Shown: positions 1 through 6,362, counted from the stretch's first letter. The stretch is 6,362 nucleotides of DNA from an uncultured Alphaproteobacteria bacterium (GCA_913064995.1 CAJYBL010000092.1:1-6362), one strand, 5' to 3'. The notes: a model not told the origin generated them from the letters alone. Translations and numbers: made by a program.

Positions 1-8
1 CATGGGGG

Positions 9-141
9 GCGCCACGTGTAAACTGTTACGAAAACCGGACCTACGTACAGTGGGACCACCGGATGGGGCCCCTACGGGGCACGATTAGGGCGTAAAGCCC
101 ATGGTGAGGCGGGAGCTCATGACGTCGGCGCGCCACGTGTA
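9..141 (+). repeat. Pair of 12-base direct repeats
   Basis: GCGCCACGTGTA occurs at 9-20 and again at 130-141, 121 bases apart. Each copy contains the palindrome CACGTG. In DNA this rich in GC a 12-base match within 300 bases is uncommon but not compelling. The spacing is not a multiple of three, so it is not a simple in-frame protein repeat. No function is assigned. Confidence 0.3.
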
Positions 142-246
142 GTTGCGGCTCCAGCAGCCGACGGGGTCCGCCTCGTTGTTGCCGACGGGCGCGCTCGCGT
201 TGTCGCGCGGCCAGTCGCGCGCGTCGGCGGGCGCGCGCGGCGTGGG
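85..246 (-). pseudogene. Possible 3' fragment of an unrecognised high-GC gene
   Basis: On the minus strand, the frame from base 246 to a TAA at 87-85 gives 53 residues. Of its 53 sense codons, 52 end in G or C (the exception is one TTT). The translation is varied rather than low-complexity, for example PVGNNEADPVGCWSRNY followed by TWRADVMSS. The overlapping plus-strand frame with the same wobble phase has a stop at 140-142 and uses five TTG leucine codons, unusual for a GC-rich gene, so the minus reading is preferred. In-frame stops lie just upstream (261-247), so the start is missing. I do not recognise the protein. It may be the tail of a gene whose beginning was lost at a junction, or chance openness in very GC-rich DNA. 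Confidence 0.3.
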
Positions 247-280
247 CTATTATTTGGACTACCCGGCGCAGCCGCTGCCC

Positions 281-655
281 GCGTCCTTCGAGCCCGAGGC
301 GGGTCACCTCTCGGCGGAGCCTCGCGCCGTAGTCGCCTAGCCGTCCGTGGGCTTCTGAGAACAACTCCCCGCCAGCGATCACTAGGTGGGGGGCCGGCGT
401 GGGCCAGCTGGTGGCTAGGCTCGCGAGCAGGACGTCGTGGCCCTTGTGGGGGTCGAGCCGTCCGACAATGCCCAGCACGCTGGCGCCGGCGGGGATGTCG
501 TGCTCGGTCCGCAGGCTCTTGCCAGCGGCGGGATCTCTGGCGGCGAAGAACCGGTCGGGGACTCCGTTCGAGATGTGGTGCCCATTGGGCAGGCCGGCCG
601 CGTCGAGGCCTGCCTGGGAAGGCGCGATGACCGCCGCAGCCCGCCTAAGCGCCGC
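281..655 (-). pseudogene. Internal fragment of a GT4-family glycosyltransferase, broken at both ends
   Basis: The minus-strand reading contains, in order, the features of the domain linker and start of the second Rossmann domain of GT4 enzymes: LRRAAAVIAPSQAGLDAAG, NGVPDRFF, SVLGIVGRLDPHKGHDVLL (the strand-loop with the Arg and Lys that hold the sugar-nucleotide diphosphate), HLVIAGGELF and LRREVTRLGLEGR. Codon third positions are strongly G or C. The family's N-terminal domain, about 150-170 residues, is missing to the right. After GLEGR the expected strand, the DVFVLPS-like region and the EX7E catalytic motif are not found in any frame, so similarity stops near 283. The frame itself is open from 742 to 41, but the flanking translations look meaningless. 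Base composition is much richer in GC than addA or trxA, pointing to a different source genome. The donor sugar and acceptor cannot be inferred. Confidence 0.7.
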
Positions 656-818
656 CGACATGCCCGCTGCCGCCTTGGCACAGGGTCTGGACGCCACCGC
701 CGCAACAAGCATCATAACGGCATTTGACCAGCTAGACCCCACCTATCCGGTTATTATTTGCGGCTCGCTTTATCTTGCCGGTCATGTTCTTGTGCAAAAT
801 AAAACGCTGCCCGACTAG
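650..818 (+). CDS. folC: C-terminal fragment of FolC, folylpolyglutamate/dihydrofolate synthase (5' end missing)
   Basis: FolC adds glutamate to folates and, in many bacteria, also makes dihydrofolate from dihydropteroate. Only about the last 55 residues are here. The signature is the end of the protein, PVIICGSLYLAGHVL, preceded by a helix-rich stretch (PAAALAQGLDATAATSIITAFDQL) as in the C-terminal glutamate ligase domain. The nucleotide-binding loop and active-site domains are absent. The plus frame is open leftward to base 399, but that upstream part (399 to about 650) is the antisense of a glycosyltransferase fragment and does not resemble FolC. The true limit is therefore a junction near 650, uncertain by about 15 bases. 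Convergent placement against trxA-addA-addB agrees with alphaproteobacterial gene order. Whether the gene is really truncated or just cut by a misassembly cannot be told here. Confidence 0.75.
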
Positions 819-828
819 GACAGCGTTT
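802..828. terminator. Shared hairpin terminator between folC and trxA
   Basis: AAACGCTG (802-809) pairs perfectly with CAGCGTTT (821-828), with an 11-base loop. Two more pairs inside the loop (811-812 with 818-819) are possible after a mismatch. On the minus strand the stem is followed by a T-rich run (TTTTATTTTG), so it is a good terminator for trxA. In the plus direction the tail after GCGTTT is only moderately T-rich (CACATCATCTTT), so it would serve folC less well. The folC TAG (816-818) is within the loop, so the hairpin overlaps the coding end of folC. Confidence 0.75.
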
Positions 829-853
829 CACATCATCTTTATGTAAATTGGCG

Positions 854-1174
854 TTAGACTGATTGATCAATCCAGCTTTCCAGCTGTGATTTTGGCAAGG
901 CACCCATCTTTTCAGCAACAACTTCGCCATTTTTGAAAATCAGCAATGTTGGAATACCGCGAACATTATATTTCTGCGGTGTTAGCGGGTTTTCGTCGAT
1001 ATTCAGCTTGACGATTGACAGGCTGTCTAGCTTTTCACCAGCGATTTCTTCAAGCGCAGGGCCAATCGCCTTGCATGGGCCACACCATTCAGCCCAGAAA
1101 TCAACCAATACAGGTTTGTCTGATTGCAGAACATCTGCGGTAAAATCGCTATCTGTGGTTTTTGACGTTGCCAT
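854..1174 (-). CDS. trxA: Thioredoxin (TrxA)
   Basis: This is a cytoplasmic thiol-disulfide oxidoreductase that reduces protein disulfides and is recycled by thioredoxin reductase with NADPH. It has 106 residues, the usual length for bacterial thioredoxin 1, and no signal peptide. The active site WCGPCK is at 30-35 (Cys31, Cys34). The buried Asp25 is in VLVDFWAEW. The cis-proline is Pro75 in VRGIPT, and the family pattern of KLNIDENP before it and LLIFKNGEV after it is complete. The start is ATG at 1174-1172; no strong Shine-Dalgarno is visible ahead of it, only a weak purine-rich ATGGAA. It lies 110 bases after addA on the same strand and ends 35 bases from the end of convergent folC. Position next to addA is common in Alphaproteobacteria and does not by itself imply a repair function. 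Confidence 0.97.
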   Translation of the reverse strand: MATSKTTDSDFTADVLQSDKPVLVDFWAEWCGPCKAIGPALEEIAGEKLDSLSIVKLNIDENPLTPQKYNVRGIPTLLIFKNGEVVAEKMGALPKSQLESWIDQSV

Positions 1175-1193
1175 TATGATTCCATTTCATCGT

Positions 1194-1217
1194 AAAAATT
1201 TGCGGCGTATGTGCCGC
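1194..1217 (-). terminator. Small U-tailed hairpin between addA and trxA
   Basis: Read on the minus strand, GCGGC (1217-1213), a six-base loop and GCCGC (1206-1202) form a five-pair GC stem, followed by AAA and TTTTT (1198-1194). It looks like a short intrinsic terminator. It could end the addBA transcript, yet it lies downstream of the candidate trxA promoter, so it would also be in the trxA leader and could reduce trxA transcription. The stem is short and three A residues separate it from the U run, so its strength is uncertain. Confidence 0.4.
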
Positions 1218-1233
1218 TGCCTTCGCGGATTTA

Positions 1234-1262
1234 AATTTATGGTTTGGTTGCTGCCGCGTCAA
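1234..1262 (-). promoter_or_regulatory. Candidate sigma-70 promoter for trxA
   Basis: On the minus strand a -35 box TTGACG (1262-1257, five of six consensus bases) is followed after exactly 17 bases by TAAATT (1239-1234, four of six consensus bases). A transcript would begin near base 1227 and have a leader of about 50 bases before the trxA ATG. It sits just downstream of the addA stop codon, in the only sizeable gap of the cluster. Thioredoxin genes normally need expression independent of low-abundance repair genes, which fits. This rests on sequence match alone. Confidence 0.5.
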
Positions 1263-1284
1263 GCTTGGCGTCAGGAATATTTAT

Positions 1285-4200
1285 CTATTTTGACGAGCGC
1301 AAAGGGTCATAAGCGTCAAAAATATCTGCCAGCGCCTGCTTTCTGGTGTCACGATCAATCGACTGATAATCCAGCGTATCAACCCAAACAAGCCAGCAAT
1401 CAATGTCTCGCCCGGGATAAATTTTCTGAAGAAGGCCATCATAAAGCGCCATTTGATGAAGATAGTTTCGCGGTATTATATTTTCGTGCGGCCGACCCGT
1501 TTTGAAATCGGCCAGAATAATGCGCTTGTCATCGACAAACAGCCGGTCAATCTGGCCAGCGATGCCAATGCCATTCAAGCGCCCGTTAATCGGAACCTCA
1601 ACCAACGCATCCTTGCCAAAAAGCGGGGCAAATGCAGGCAGATCAATCAGCGTCAAAAGCTTGTCGATAAGGCTTTCCGCCATTGCGTCAGGCACATCAC
1701 GGCTTTGGCCAGCGATCTGTACAGCGCGACCCCGCCGCAATGACGAATCAATCGCGGGAAGCTGTTCGAGCAACCGGTGCGCAAGCTTGCCATAGGCAAG
1801 ACCAATCTGACGGTTTTGCGTATTCTGTTTTGCAGCAACGGCGGCAAGCGATTGGGGGTCATGGTCAAGGCCTGGTTGCGATGGCCGGATAGGACGGCCT
1901 GATTTATCATCCATCGGGGCAGGGCGAAGCAACCAATCAGCCCTATCATCAACTGGTTTTTTTGGTGGCAGCGTGAGCTCTTTATCTTGATCTTTATAAA
2001 TTGTGGCGGTTTGTTCAGCGGTGATTGAAATCGTACCATCATCATATTTGGTGGCGGTTTCGTTTTCTTTGATCACGTTACTTAACAATGCGTAATCACT
2101 GCCCTCTAGGCGGCGAACACCATTCGGCTTTTCCCAGCCGCCAATCACCAAACCATCACGCGCGCGCGTCATCGCAACATACAGTAACCGGTTACTTTCT
2201 TCGGTGCGAAGCGTGGCCGCCGCCTCACGCGCCTGTTCAACAAAAGTCGGCCGTGCCAAATCAGATGGCGGCAACCAGTAATAAACCGTTCCATCAGCCG
2301 CCGACAAAACCGGTTCAGATTTTCCACGGCTGGCCAGCATATCAGGCAAAATCACAATTGGCGCTTCAAGCCCCTTTGCGCCATGGATTGTCATGATCCG
2401 CACCTCATCCGTACCTGATGCGTCCATGTCGCGCTTCACCTCGCCGCCACTGCTGCGGATGCTTGTCAGAAACTCAAGCAAGGACACGCCGCCGCCAAGG
2501 GCAAAATTCTGCGCCAGATTCAAGAAGTGATCGAGCGATTCATCAACCGCACGGCCAAGCCGGTCGCGGAATTTCTGACGGCCACCATCGACAAGAACAA
2601 AGCTGAAGAAACCAAAAACCGATTCATATTCAGCGCGGCTTTGCCAGCGTGCCAATTGATCGGCCATCTTGCCCAAATCACCGTCAGCGCCACGATGCGC
2701 CATCAACCGTGACATCAAGCTGGCCTTGCCACGATCATAGGCAAGCTCGTAAAGCTGGTCTTCGCTCATCCCGAATAAAGGCGATTTCAAAACGGCGGCA
2801 AGCTGCAGATCATCATCGGCAAGATGCATTACATCACCAAGCGCCAAAAGATCCTGAATTTCAATTTGTTCAGCAAGCTGCATCCGGTCGGCGCCAGCCA
2901 CCTGAACATTGGCAATCTGCAATGCCGATAATAACAATTCGAAAAACCGGCCACGTTTGCGAAGCAGAATCAGAATGTCACCTGCCCCGACAAGATTTCC
3001 CGATGGCAAACGCCGATTGCCAATCCAGCTTTTGACACGCCGCGCCAATTGCGTAGCAGCAATGATTTCAGCACCAAAATCATCATTGCCTTTCACCACC
3101 GGCCATAATTCAACAAAGCCACCTGCCCCGCTTCGCGCCATTTCATGGATGGTGAAATCATCAATCCCGCCAAGGTCGGGAATGGTTTTATTGACCAGAT
3201 CCAGAATAGGGCTTGCAGATCGGAACGACACCGACAAAGGCACATCGCGGAAATCGGCTTGAATGGCTTTGGCGCGGCTGGACAGCTCGCTTCGATTCTG
3301 ATTCATAACCAACGGGTCTGCACCCTGAAAGGAATAGATCGATTGTTTGAAATCACCAACGGCAAACATGGTTCGCGGCAAGCTTGTTGCCCCTGATGCG
3401 ATATAGGGGCTTGCCCCCTTACCATCAAAAAATTCATCAACCAGCCGCCGCAGCAATTTCCACTGTGCCGGACTGGTATCCTGCGCCTCATCAATCAAGA
3501 GATGCTGGATACCATTATCTAATTTCCATGCCACCCATTGTGCCGCCTCGCTTGCCGCCAGCAGATTATTGGTGCGGATAATCAGATCATTATAATCAAG
3601 CAAACCGCGTTGGGTTTTCAGACGGCTATATTCCTGATTAAAGGCAATACCAAACCGGTAAAGCGCCACGGTACGATCACGGCATATCTGTGCTGCCTGA
3701 CCCAATAATAACGGTTTAATGATTTCAATGACCTGTTTTTGAATCGTGTCAATTTGCGGCACTGTCTCGCGAAGATCGGCATTTGATAATATTTTGCGAG
3801 CTTTACCAGCGCTAAATAGCGCATCGACAAGAAATGACAATTTCGCGATCCTGCCATCGCCTGTTTGCGCCAACCAGACATCCATTTTCGCGCCGCGATC
3901 AATCTGGGTTTTGGAATCAGATGCCTGTAAGGCCGCCGATACTGACCGCAGCTTTTCTTCCTGAATCAAATCCAGCCTTGCCATCAGCGCATCGCGTTCA
4001 TGCGCGGCAGAAACAACGCCAAGATCATCACGGAAATGCGACTCGATCCGCGCAAGGCAATCAGGCGACTCAAGCCCCTCAGCTCGATTGATAAAATCAT
4101 TTACAATTTCATCAGCGTGTCCCTCGTTTACGGCTTCGGCAATCAACAACACCGATGCGGCAAGTTCCGGACTTGGATGATATAAAATATTGGCGCGTGC

Positions 4201-4677
4201 CATCACCTTTAACCGGTTTTGTTCATCATCATCAGCAAGCTGCACATGCGGGGCAACACCCGCCTCAATTGGAAAGCGCCGCAAAATTGACTGGCAAAAA
4301 GAATGCACAGTCTCGACACGCGGCCCATCATCATTATCCAAAATTTCGGCAAATAGGCTCCGTGCGCGACGGCGCATATCCTGACTTGGCGTGACAATGC
4401 CCATATTTTCCAGATCTTCGCCAAGCGCCTTTGCCGGAATCGTTGCCCAATTGGCAAGACGTTTGAAAATACGATTACGCATTTCAGCCGCCGCGGCGCG
4501 CGTATAGGTTACGCATAAAATACCATCGGCTGGCGCGCCGGATAACAGCAATCGAAGCACGCGATCGGTTAGCAATTTGGTTTTACCGGTTCCCGCATTT
4601 GCCGACACAAACACCGAAGCTGCTGGATCGGAAGCCTTGGCCTGAGCTGCACTGGCGCGGGCAATCACCTCATTCAT
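1285..4677 (-). CDS. addA: AddA, double-strand break repair helicase-nuclease subunit A
   Basis: AddA is the UvrD/RecB-type 3'-5' helicase and nuclease of the AddAB complex. The chosen start gives 1130 residues, a normal length. Motifs are in order: Q-motif Gln12, Walker A ANAGTGKT (26-33), Ia VTYTRAAAAEM (56-66), VETVHSFCQSILRRFP (121-136), Walker B LLIDEAQDTS (393-402), III AVGDFKQSIYSFQGADP (439-455), IV LSVSFRSASPI (481-491), V MTIHGAKGLEAPIVILPD (762-779) and VI LLYVAMTRARDGLV (831-844). The C-terminal RecB-type nuclease shows His967 (GKLAHRLLE), Glu1027, Asp1044 (GQIDRL), Asp1057 and Lys1059 (ADFKTG) and Gln1075 (YLHQMALY), so it looks active. The ATG at 4677-4675 has a GGAG nine bases upstream (4690-4687) and overlaps the addB end by 8 bases. 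Alternative in-frame starts are ATG 4683, ATG 4692 and GTG 4704. The frame has no break. The gene ends with TAG at 1287-1285. Confidence 0.97.
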   Translation of the reverse strand: MNEVIARASAAQAKASDPAASVFVSANAGTGKTKLLTDRVLRLLLSGAPADGILCVTYTRAAAAEMRNRIFKRLANWATIPAKALGEDLENMGIVTPSQDMRRRARSLFAEILDNDDGPRVETVHSFCQSILRRFPIEAGVAPHVQLADDDEQNRLKVMARANILYHPSPELAASVLLIAEAVNEGHADEIVNDFINRAEGLESPDCLARIESHFRDDLGVVSAAHERDALMARLDLIQEEKLRSVSAALQASDSKTQIDRGAKMDVWLAQTGDGRIAKLSFLVDALFSAGKARKILSNADLRETVPQIDTIQKQVIEIIKPLLLGQAAQICRDRTVALYRFGIAFNQEYSRLKTQRGLLDYNDLIIRTNNLLAASEAAQWVAWKLDNGIQHLLIDEAQDTSPAQWKLLRRLVDEFFDGKGASPYIASGATSLPRTMFAVGDFKQSIYSFQGADPLVMNQNRSELSSRAKAIQADFRDVPLSVSFRSASPILDLVNKTIPDLGGIDDFTIHEMARSGAGGFVELWPVVKGNDDFGAEIIAATQLARRVKSWIGNRRLPSGNLVGAGDILILLRKRGRFFELLLSALQIANVQVAGADRMQLAEQIEIQDLLALGDVMHLADDDLQLAAVLKSPLFGMSEDQLYELAYDRGKASLMSRLMAHRGADGDLGKMADQLARWQSRAEYESVFGFFSFVLVDGGRQKFRDRLGRAVDESLDHFLNLAQNFALGGGVSLLEFLTSIRSSGGEVKRDMDASGTDEVRIMTIHGAKGLEAPIVILPDMLASRGKSEPVLSAADGTVYYWLPPSDLARPTFVEQAREAAATLRTEESNRLLYVAMTRARDGLVIGGWEKPNGVRRLEGSDYALLSNVIKENETATKYDDGTISITAEQTATIYKDQDKELTLPPKKPVDDRADWLLRPAPMDDKSGRPIRPSQPGLDHDPQSLAAVAAKQNTQNRQIGLAYGKLAHRLLEQLPAIDSSLRRGRAVQIAGQSRDVPDAMAESLIDKLLTLIDLPAFAPLFGKDALVEVPINGRLNGIGIAGQIDRLFVDDKRIILADFKTGRPHENIIPRNYLHQMALYDGLLQKIYPGRDIDCWLVWVDTLDYQSIDRDTRKQALADIFDAYDPLRSSK

Positions 4678-4690
4678 CAACATTGTCTCC
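4670..4690 (-). promoter_or_regulatory. addB/addA overlap with internal ribosome binding site
   Basis: GGAG (4690-4687) lies inside the last codons of addB, nine bases before the ATG at 4677 and three bases before the ATG at 4683. The addB TGA (4672-4670) is inside the second and third codons of addA when the 4677 start is used. The short overlap and well-placed Shine-Dalgarno favour 4677 and suggest translational coupling, which would keep the two subunits near equal amounts. The site is seen directly; the coupling is inferred. Confidence 0.6.
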
Positions 4691-6362
4691 ATAAAGCCAT
4701 TCACGGCTTCGGCTTAAATGCTGATAGGGCTTAAATGGTGGGACATTGATCGGGTCTAGCTCGCTTGCATAGGGGGTGTCAGTCTGATCAAAATGAGTGG
4801 CCAGCCTCTCAAGACGATTCCTGACTTTATCAGCGTCAAACAAATTGGCAAACGGCAATTTAATTTCCCCGGGTGCCGATTTCTTGCCATTTAACTGCCA
4901 ATATTCTAATGATCTTATCGCGCCTGCAGGCAGTGATTCAAACCCACCATCAAAGGCAATCAGCCCTTCAACCGCCAATTGGTTGCGAACGCCTTTTTTA
5001 ATCAAGCTTCCACTCGGCACCGTGCCAGTTTTATAATCTACAATCGTCCATTCCCCGTCTTTGTCATATTCCAGCCGATCTGCCCGCGCGGTCAGCTTTA
5101 CCGGCCCTTGCGCCGCCTGCAAAAAAATCATCCCGCTAATTTCAGCATGAATTGATTGCAAATCATCACGGCGGCGATGTTCATTTTCGATAAACCATGC
5201 GGCCATCGCCTCAAATCTTGTCCACCAGAAATAGCGGATTGAGGGCTGGCTAATCTGGCTGGCAAAATGGATTCTGCCAAAATCCAGCAATTGTTGCAAT
5301 GCGTCTTCGCCCAATTGGCCTGTGGCATTTGCCTTGCTGAAATCGGCAAGCGCATCATGAAACAAAATACCGCGAAGCGCCGCATCGGCACTGCGGTCAA
5401 TATCGTCAAGCGGTTTTAGCCGCAGAATTTTCTTGGCATAGATGGCATAGGGATCGGTAATCCAGATATCAATTTCGGTTGCCGAAAACTGGCGGGGGCG
5501 ACTTGCCAATGGCGGACAAGGTGACGGCCGAACCGCCGGTTGGGGAATTGTCTTTGGTTCAAATTTCGCAAGCCAAGCTTTTTCAATCGCGCCATCATCA
5601 ATATTGTCATTCAGACCAAGCGCATTCACCACAACTTCCATGCGCTGTAACCAACGGCTTTTTGTCGTTGGGGTTCCCGCCTCTTTATCGGCGCGGGTGA
5701 CAATGATGTCTTTGCTGCAAATAGCCATATAGACGTCATGCGCGCTTAGCCCGCTTCGCCAGTTCTTTGGCGGCAACCCAACCGCCGCCCGCATCGCACT
5801 ATTCATCCAAGGGTCGATATCTGGACGCGGCGGCCAATTGCCTTCATTAAAGCCGGCAAGAATTAACCGGTGCGCGTCAACCGCGCGTGCCAGATGCATT
5901 CGCGCCTCAACCGCACCAAGAATGGCAAGCCGTGGATGCGGCGTGCCAAAGGGGTGAACATTTATATCTTCAAGAAGCTGGCGCAAAATCTGCGGCATAT
6001 CGCCAGCATCAATCGCGCTATCACGGCCATCAACGGCAAGGCTGCGAAACAGGTCGCTTGCCGCCATGCCGTCAGCATTTTTCCACAATTCGATTGCGCC
6101 GGCACCGCGATCTGCGCCCGCACCATTGCTATCCATCACGGTAGCACATAGCCGTTCGGCAGCTTCAGCAATTCCGTCTGACAGGCTTGCCAAAGTCGGG
6201 TTAGGTGCCTGCCAACAATCAATAAGCGCGGCTAAATTGGCAATGACATGCGTTTCAAAAAAATGGCGAAGCTCAGCATCATCAAGCGCTGCGGCAATCG
6301 CGGGCAAACCATCACCCGGACGCGGGCCACGCAACGCCGCCAATTCGATTTGATCGACAAAA
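4670..6362 (-). CDS. addB: AddB, ATP-dependent helicase/nuclease subunit B (3' part, runs off the right edge)
   Basis: AddB pairs with AddA to resect double-strand breaks for RecA loading. It supplies one of the two nuclease active sites and, by analogy with the family, Chi recognition. About 563 residues are visible, and the frame stays open to the edge. Alphaproteobacterial AddB is usually near 1000 residues, so roughly the C-terminal half is present. Counting from the edge, the helicase-like part has GAVEARM (near 150) and LAGFNEGNWPP (near 170). The nuclease domain begins near 293 with SATEIDIWITDPYAIYAKK. Its PD-(D/E)XK residues are seen as His in RGILFHDAL (near 335), Glu in HAEIS (near 407), Asp in ARADRLE (near 428), VDYKTG (near 442) and Gln in RNQLAVEG (near 461). 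The cysteines that bind the Fe-S cluster in Bacillus AddB are not seen: the first site reads TDPYAIY, and the last 200 residues have no cysteine. Its TGA lies inside the start of addA, so the two are probably one operon. Confidence 0.95.
   Translation of the reverse strand, partial: FVDQIELAALRGPRPGDGLPAIAAALDDAELRHFFETHVIANLAALIDCWQAPNPTLASLSDGIAEAAERLCATVMDSNGAGADRGAGAIELWKNADGMAASDLFRSLAVDGRDSAIDAGDMPQILRQLLEDINVHPFGTPHPRLAILGAVEARMHLARAVDAHRLILAGFNEGNWPPRPDIDPWMNSAMRAAVGLPPKNWRSGLSAHDVYMAICSKDIIVTRADKEAGTPTTKSRWLQRMEVVVNALGLNDNIDDGAIEKAWLAKFEPKTIPQPAVRPSPCPPLASRPRQFSATEIDIWITDPYAIYAKKILRLKPLDDIDRSADAALRGILFHDALADFSKANATGQLGEDALQQLLDFGRIHFASQISQPSIRYFWWTRFEAMAAWFIENEHRRRDDLQSIHAEISGMIFLQAAQGPVKLTARADRLEYDKDGEWTIVDYKTGTVPSGSLIKKGVRNQLAVEGLIAFDGGFESLPAGAIRSLEYWQLNGKKSAPGEIKLPFANLFDADKVRNRLERLATHFDQTDTPYASELDPINVPPFKPYQHLSRSREWLYGDNVDE

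Larger units (their letters stand above)
1..650. other. High-GC segment foreign to the rest of the window
   Basis: G+C is 52/60 in bases 181-240 and 42/60 in 421-480, against 25/60 in bases 901-960 within trxA. The segment holds the glycosyltransferase fragment and the unrecognised fragment, and no complete gene. Bases 1-84 show no coding phase; they contain a short GC dyad (GCCCC-TAC-GGGGC, 68-80), just downstream of the TAA at 85 on the minus strand, with no T run to support a terminator. The right edge coincides with the loss of folC similarity, so it looks like a join between unrelated DNAs. Confidence 0.65.

Noticed and set aside
143..340. Plus-strand frame at 143-340 as a gene
   Set aside because: It starts at TTG, is low in complexity, uses rare TTG leucine codons for such GC-rich DNA, and its right part is antisense to the glycosyltransferase fragment. 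Not fully excluded left of 285.
41..742. Treating the full minus-strand frame 742-41 as one intact glycosyltransferase
   Set aside because: Residues before about base 655 are antisense to FolC, and those after about base 281 are arginine-rich without family motifs; a functional enzyme would need some 350-400 residues.
399..818. Treating the full plus-strand frame 399-818 as one protein
   Set aside because: Only the part right of about 650 resembles FolC; the left part is antisense to the glycosyltransferase fragment, so the frame is fused by a junction.
933..1505. 190-codon plus-strand frame across trxA, the gap and the addA end
   Set aside because: It is antisense to two well-supported genes and its translation resembles no family; the non-coding gap in the middle adds nothing coding-like.
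1285..4704. Numerous plus-strand open frames of 60-130 codons opposite addA
   Set aside because: They overlap a gene with every helicase and nuclease motif intact, show no recognisable domains, and follow from the codon bias of addA.
4683..4704. GTG at 4704 or ATG at 4692 as the addA start
   Set aside because: The best-spaced Shine-Dalgarno (GGAG 4690-4687) favours the ATG at 4677, and the longer forms would add residues before the usual AddA N-terminus; they remain possible.
5128..5610. Minus-strand alternative frames within addB
   Set aside because: They are out of frame with the continuous AddB reading that holds the nuclease motifs.
1..6362. CRISPR array, tRNA, rRNA, insertion sequence or phage attachment site
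   Set aside because: I found no regularly spaced repeats, cloverleaf, transposase-like frame or terminal inverted repeats on either strand.

Overview
The window reads as the end of a conserved alphaproteobacterial housekeeping cluster joined, on its left side, to DNA that does not belong with it. From about base 650 to the right edge the sequence is of moderate GC (bases 901-960 are 25/60 G+C) and carries, on the minus strand, the 3' part of addB, complete addA and complete trxA. On the plus strand, converging on trxA, is the last part of folC. The order addB-addA-trxA facing folC is, from memory, the arrangement of many Alphaproteobacteria (accD-folC against trxA-addA-addB). The protein style fits a marine or Rhodospirillales/SAR116-like member, but the exact lineage is only a guess.

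AddA and AddB are the two subunits of the double-strand-break-resecting helicase-nuclease, the RecBCD counterpart. Both nuclease domains are visible with their catalytic residues, and AddA has all the superfamily 1 helicase motifs. addB and addA overlap by a few bases and are probably translationally coupled. trxA encodes an ordinary thioredoxin. It lies 110 bases downstream of addA, behind its own plausible sigma-70 promoter and a small U-tailed hairpin. A second hairpin between folC and trxA probably terminates both convergent transcripts.

Bases 1 to about 650 are different. They are very GC-rich (bases 181-240 are 52/60 G+C; bases 421-480 are 42/60) and hold pieces of unrelated genes. About 125 codons of the middle of a GT4-type glycosyltransferase lie on the minus strand, lacking both the N-terminal domain and the C-terminal catalytic part. 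Left of about base 286 is a further fragment with strong third-position GC in a different frame. folC is cut off at the same place where the glycosyltransferase begins. The simplest explanation is a chimeric contig end or amplification chimera; a real rearrangement with foreign DNA is possible but less likely. I see no defence system, mobile element, CRISPR array or RNA gene here.
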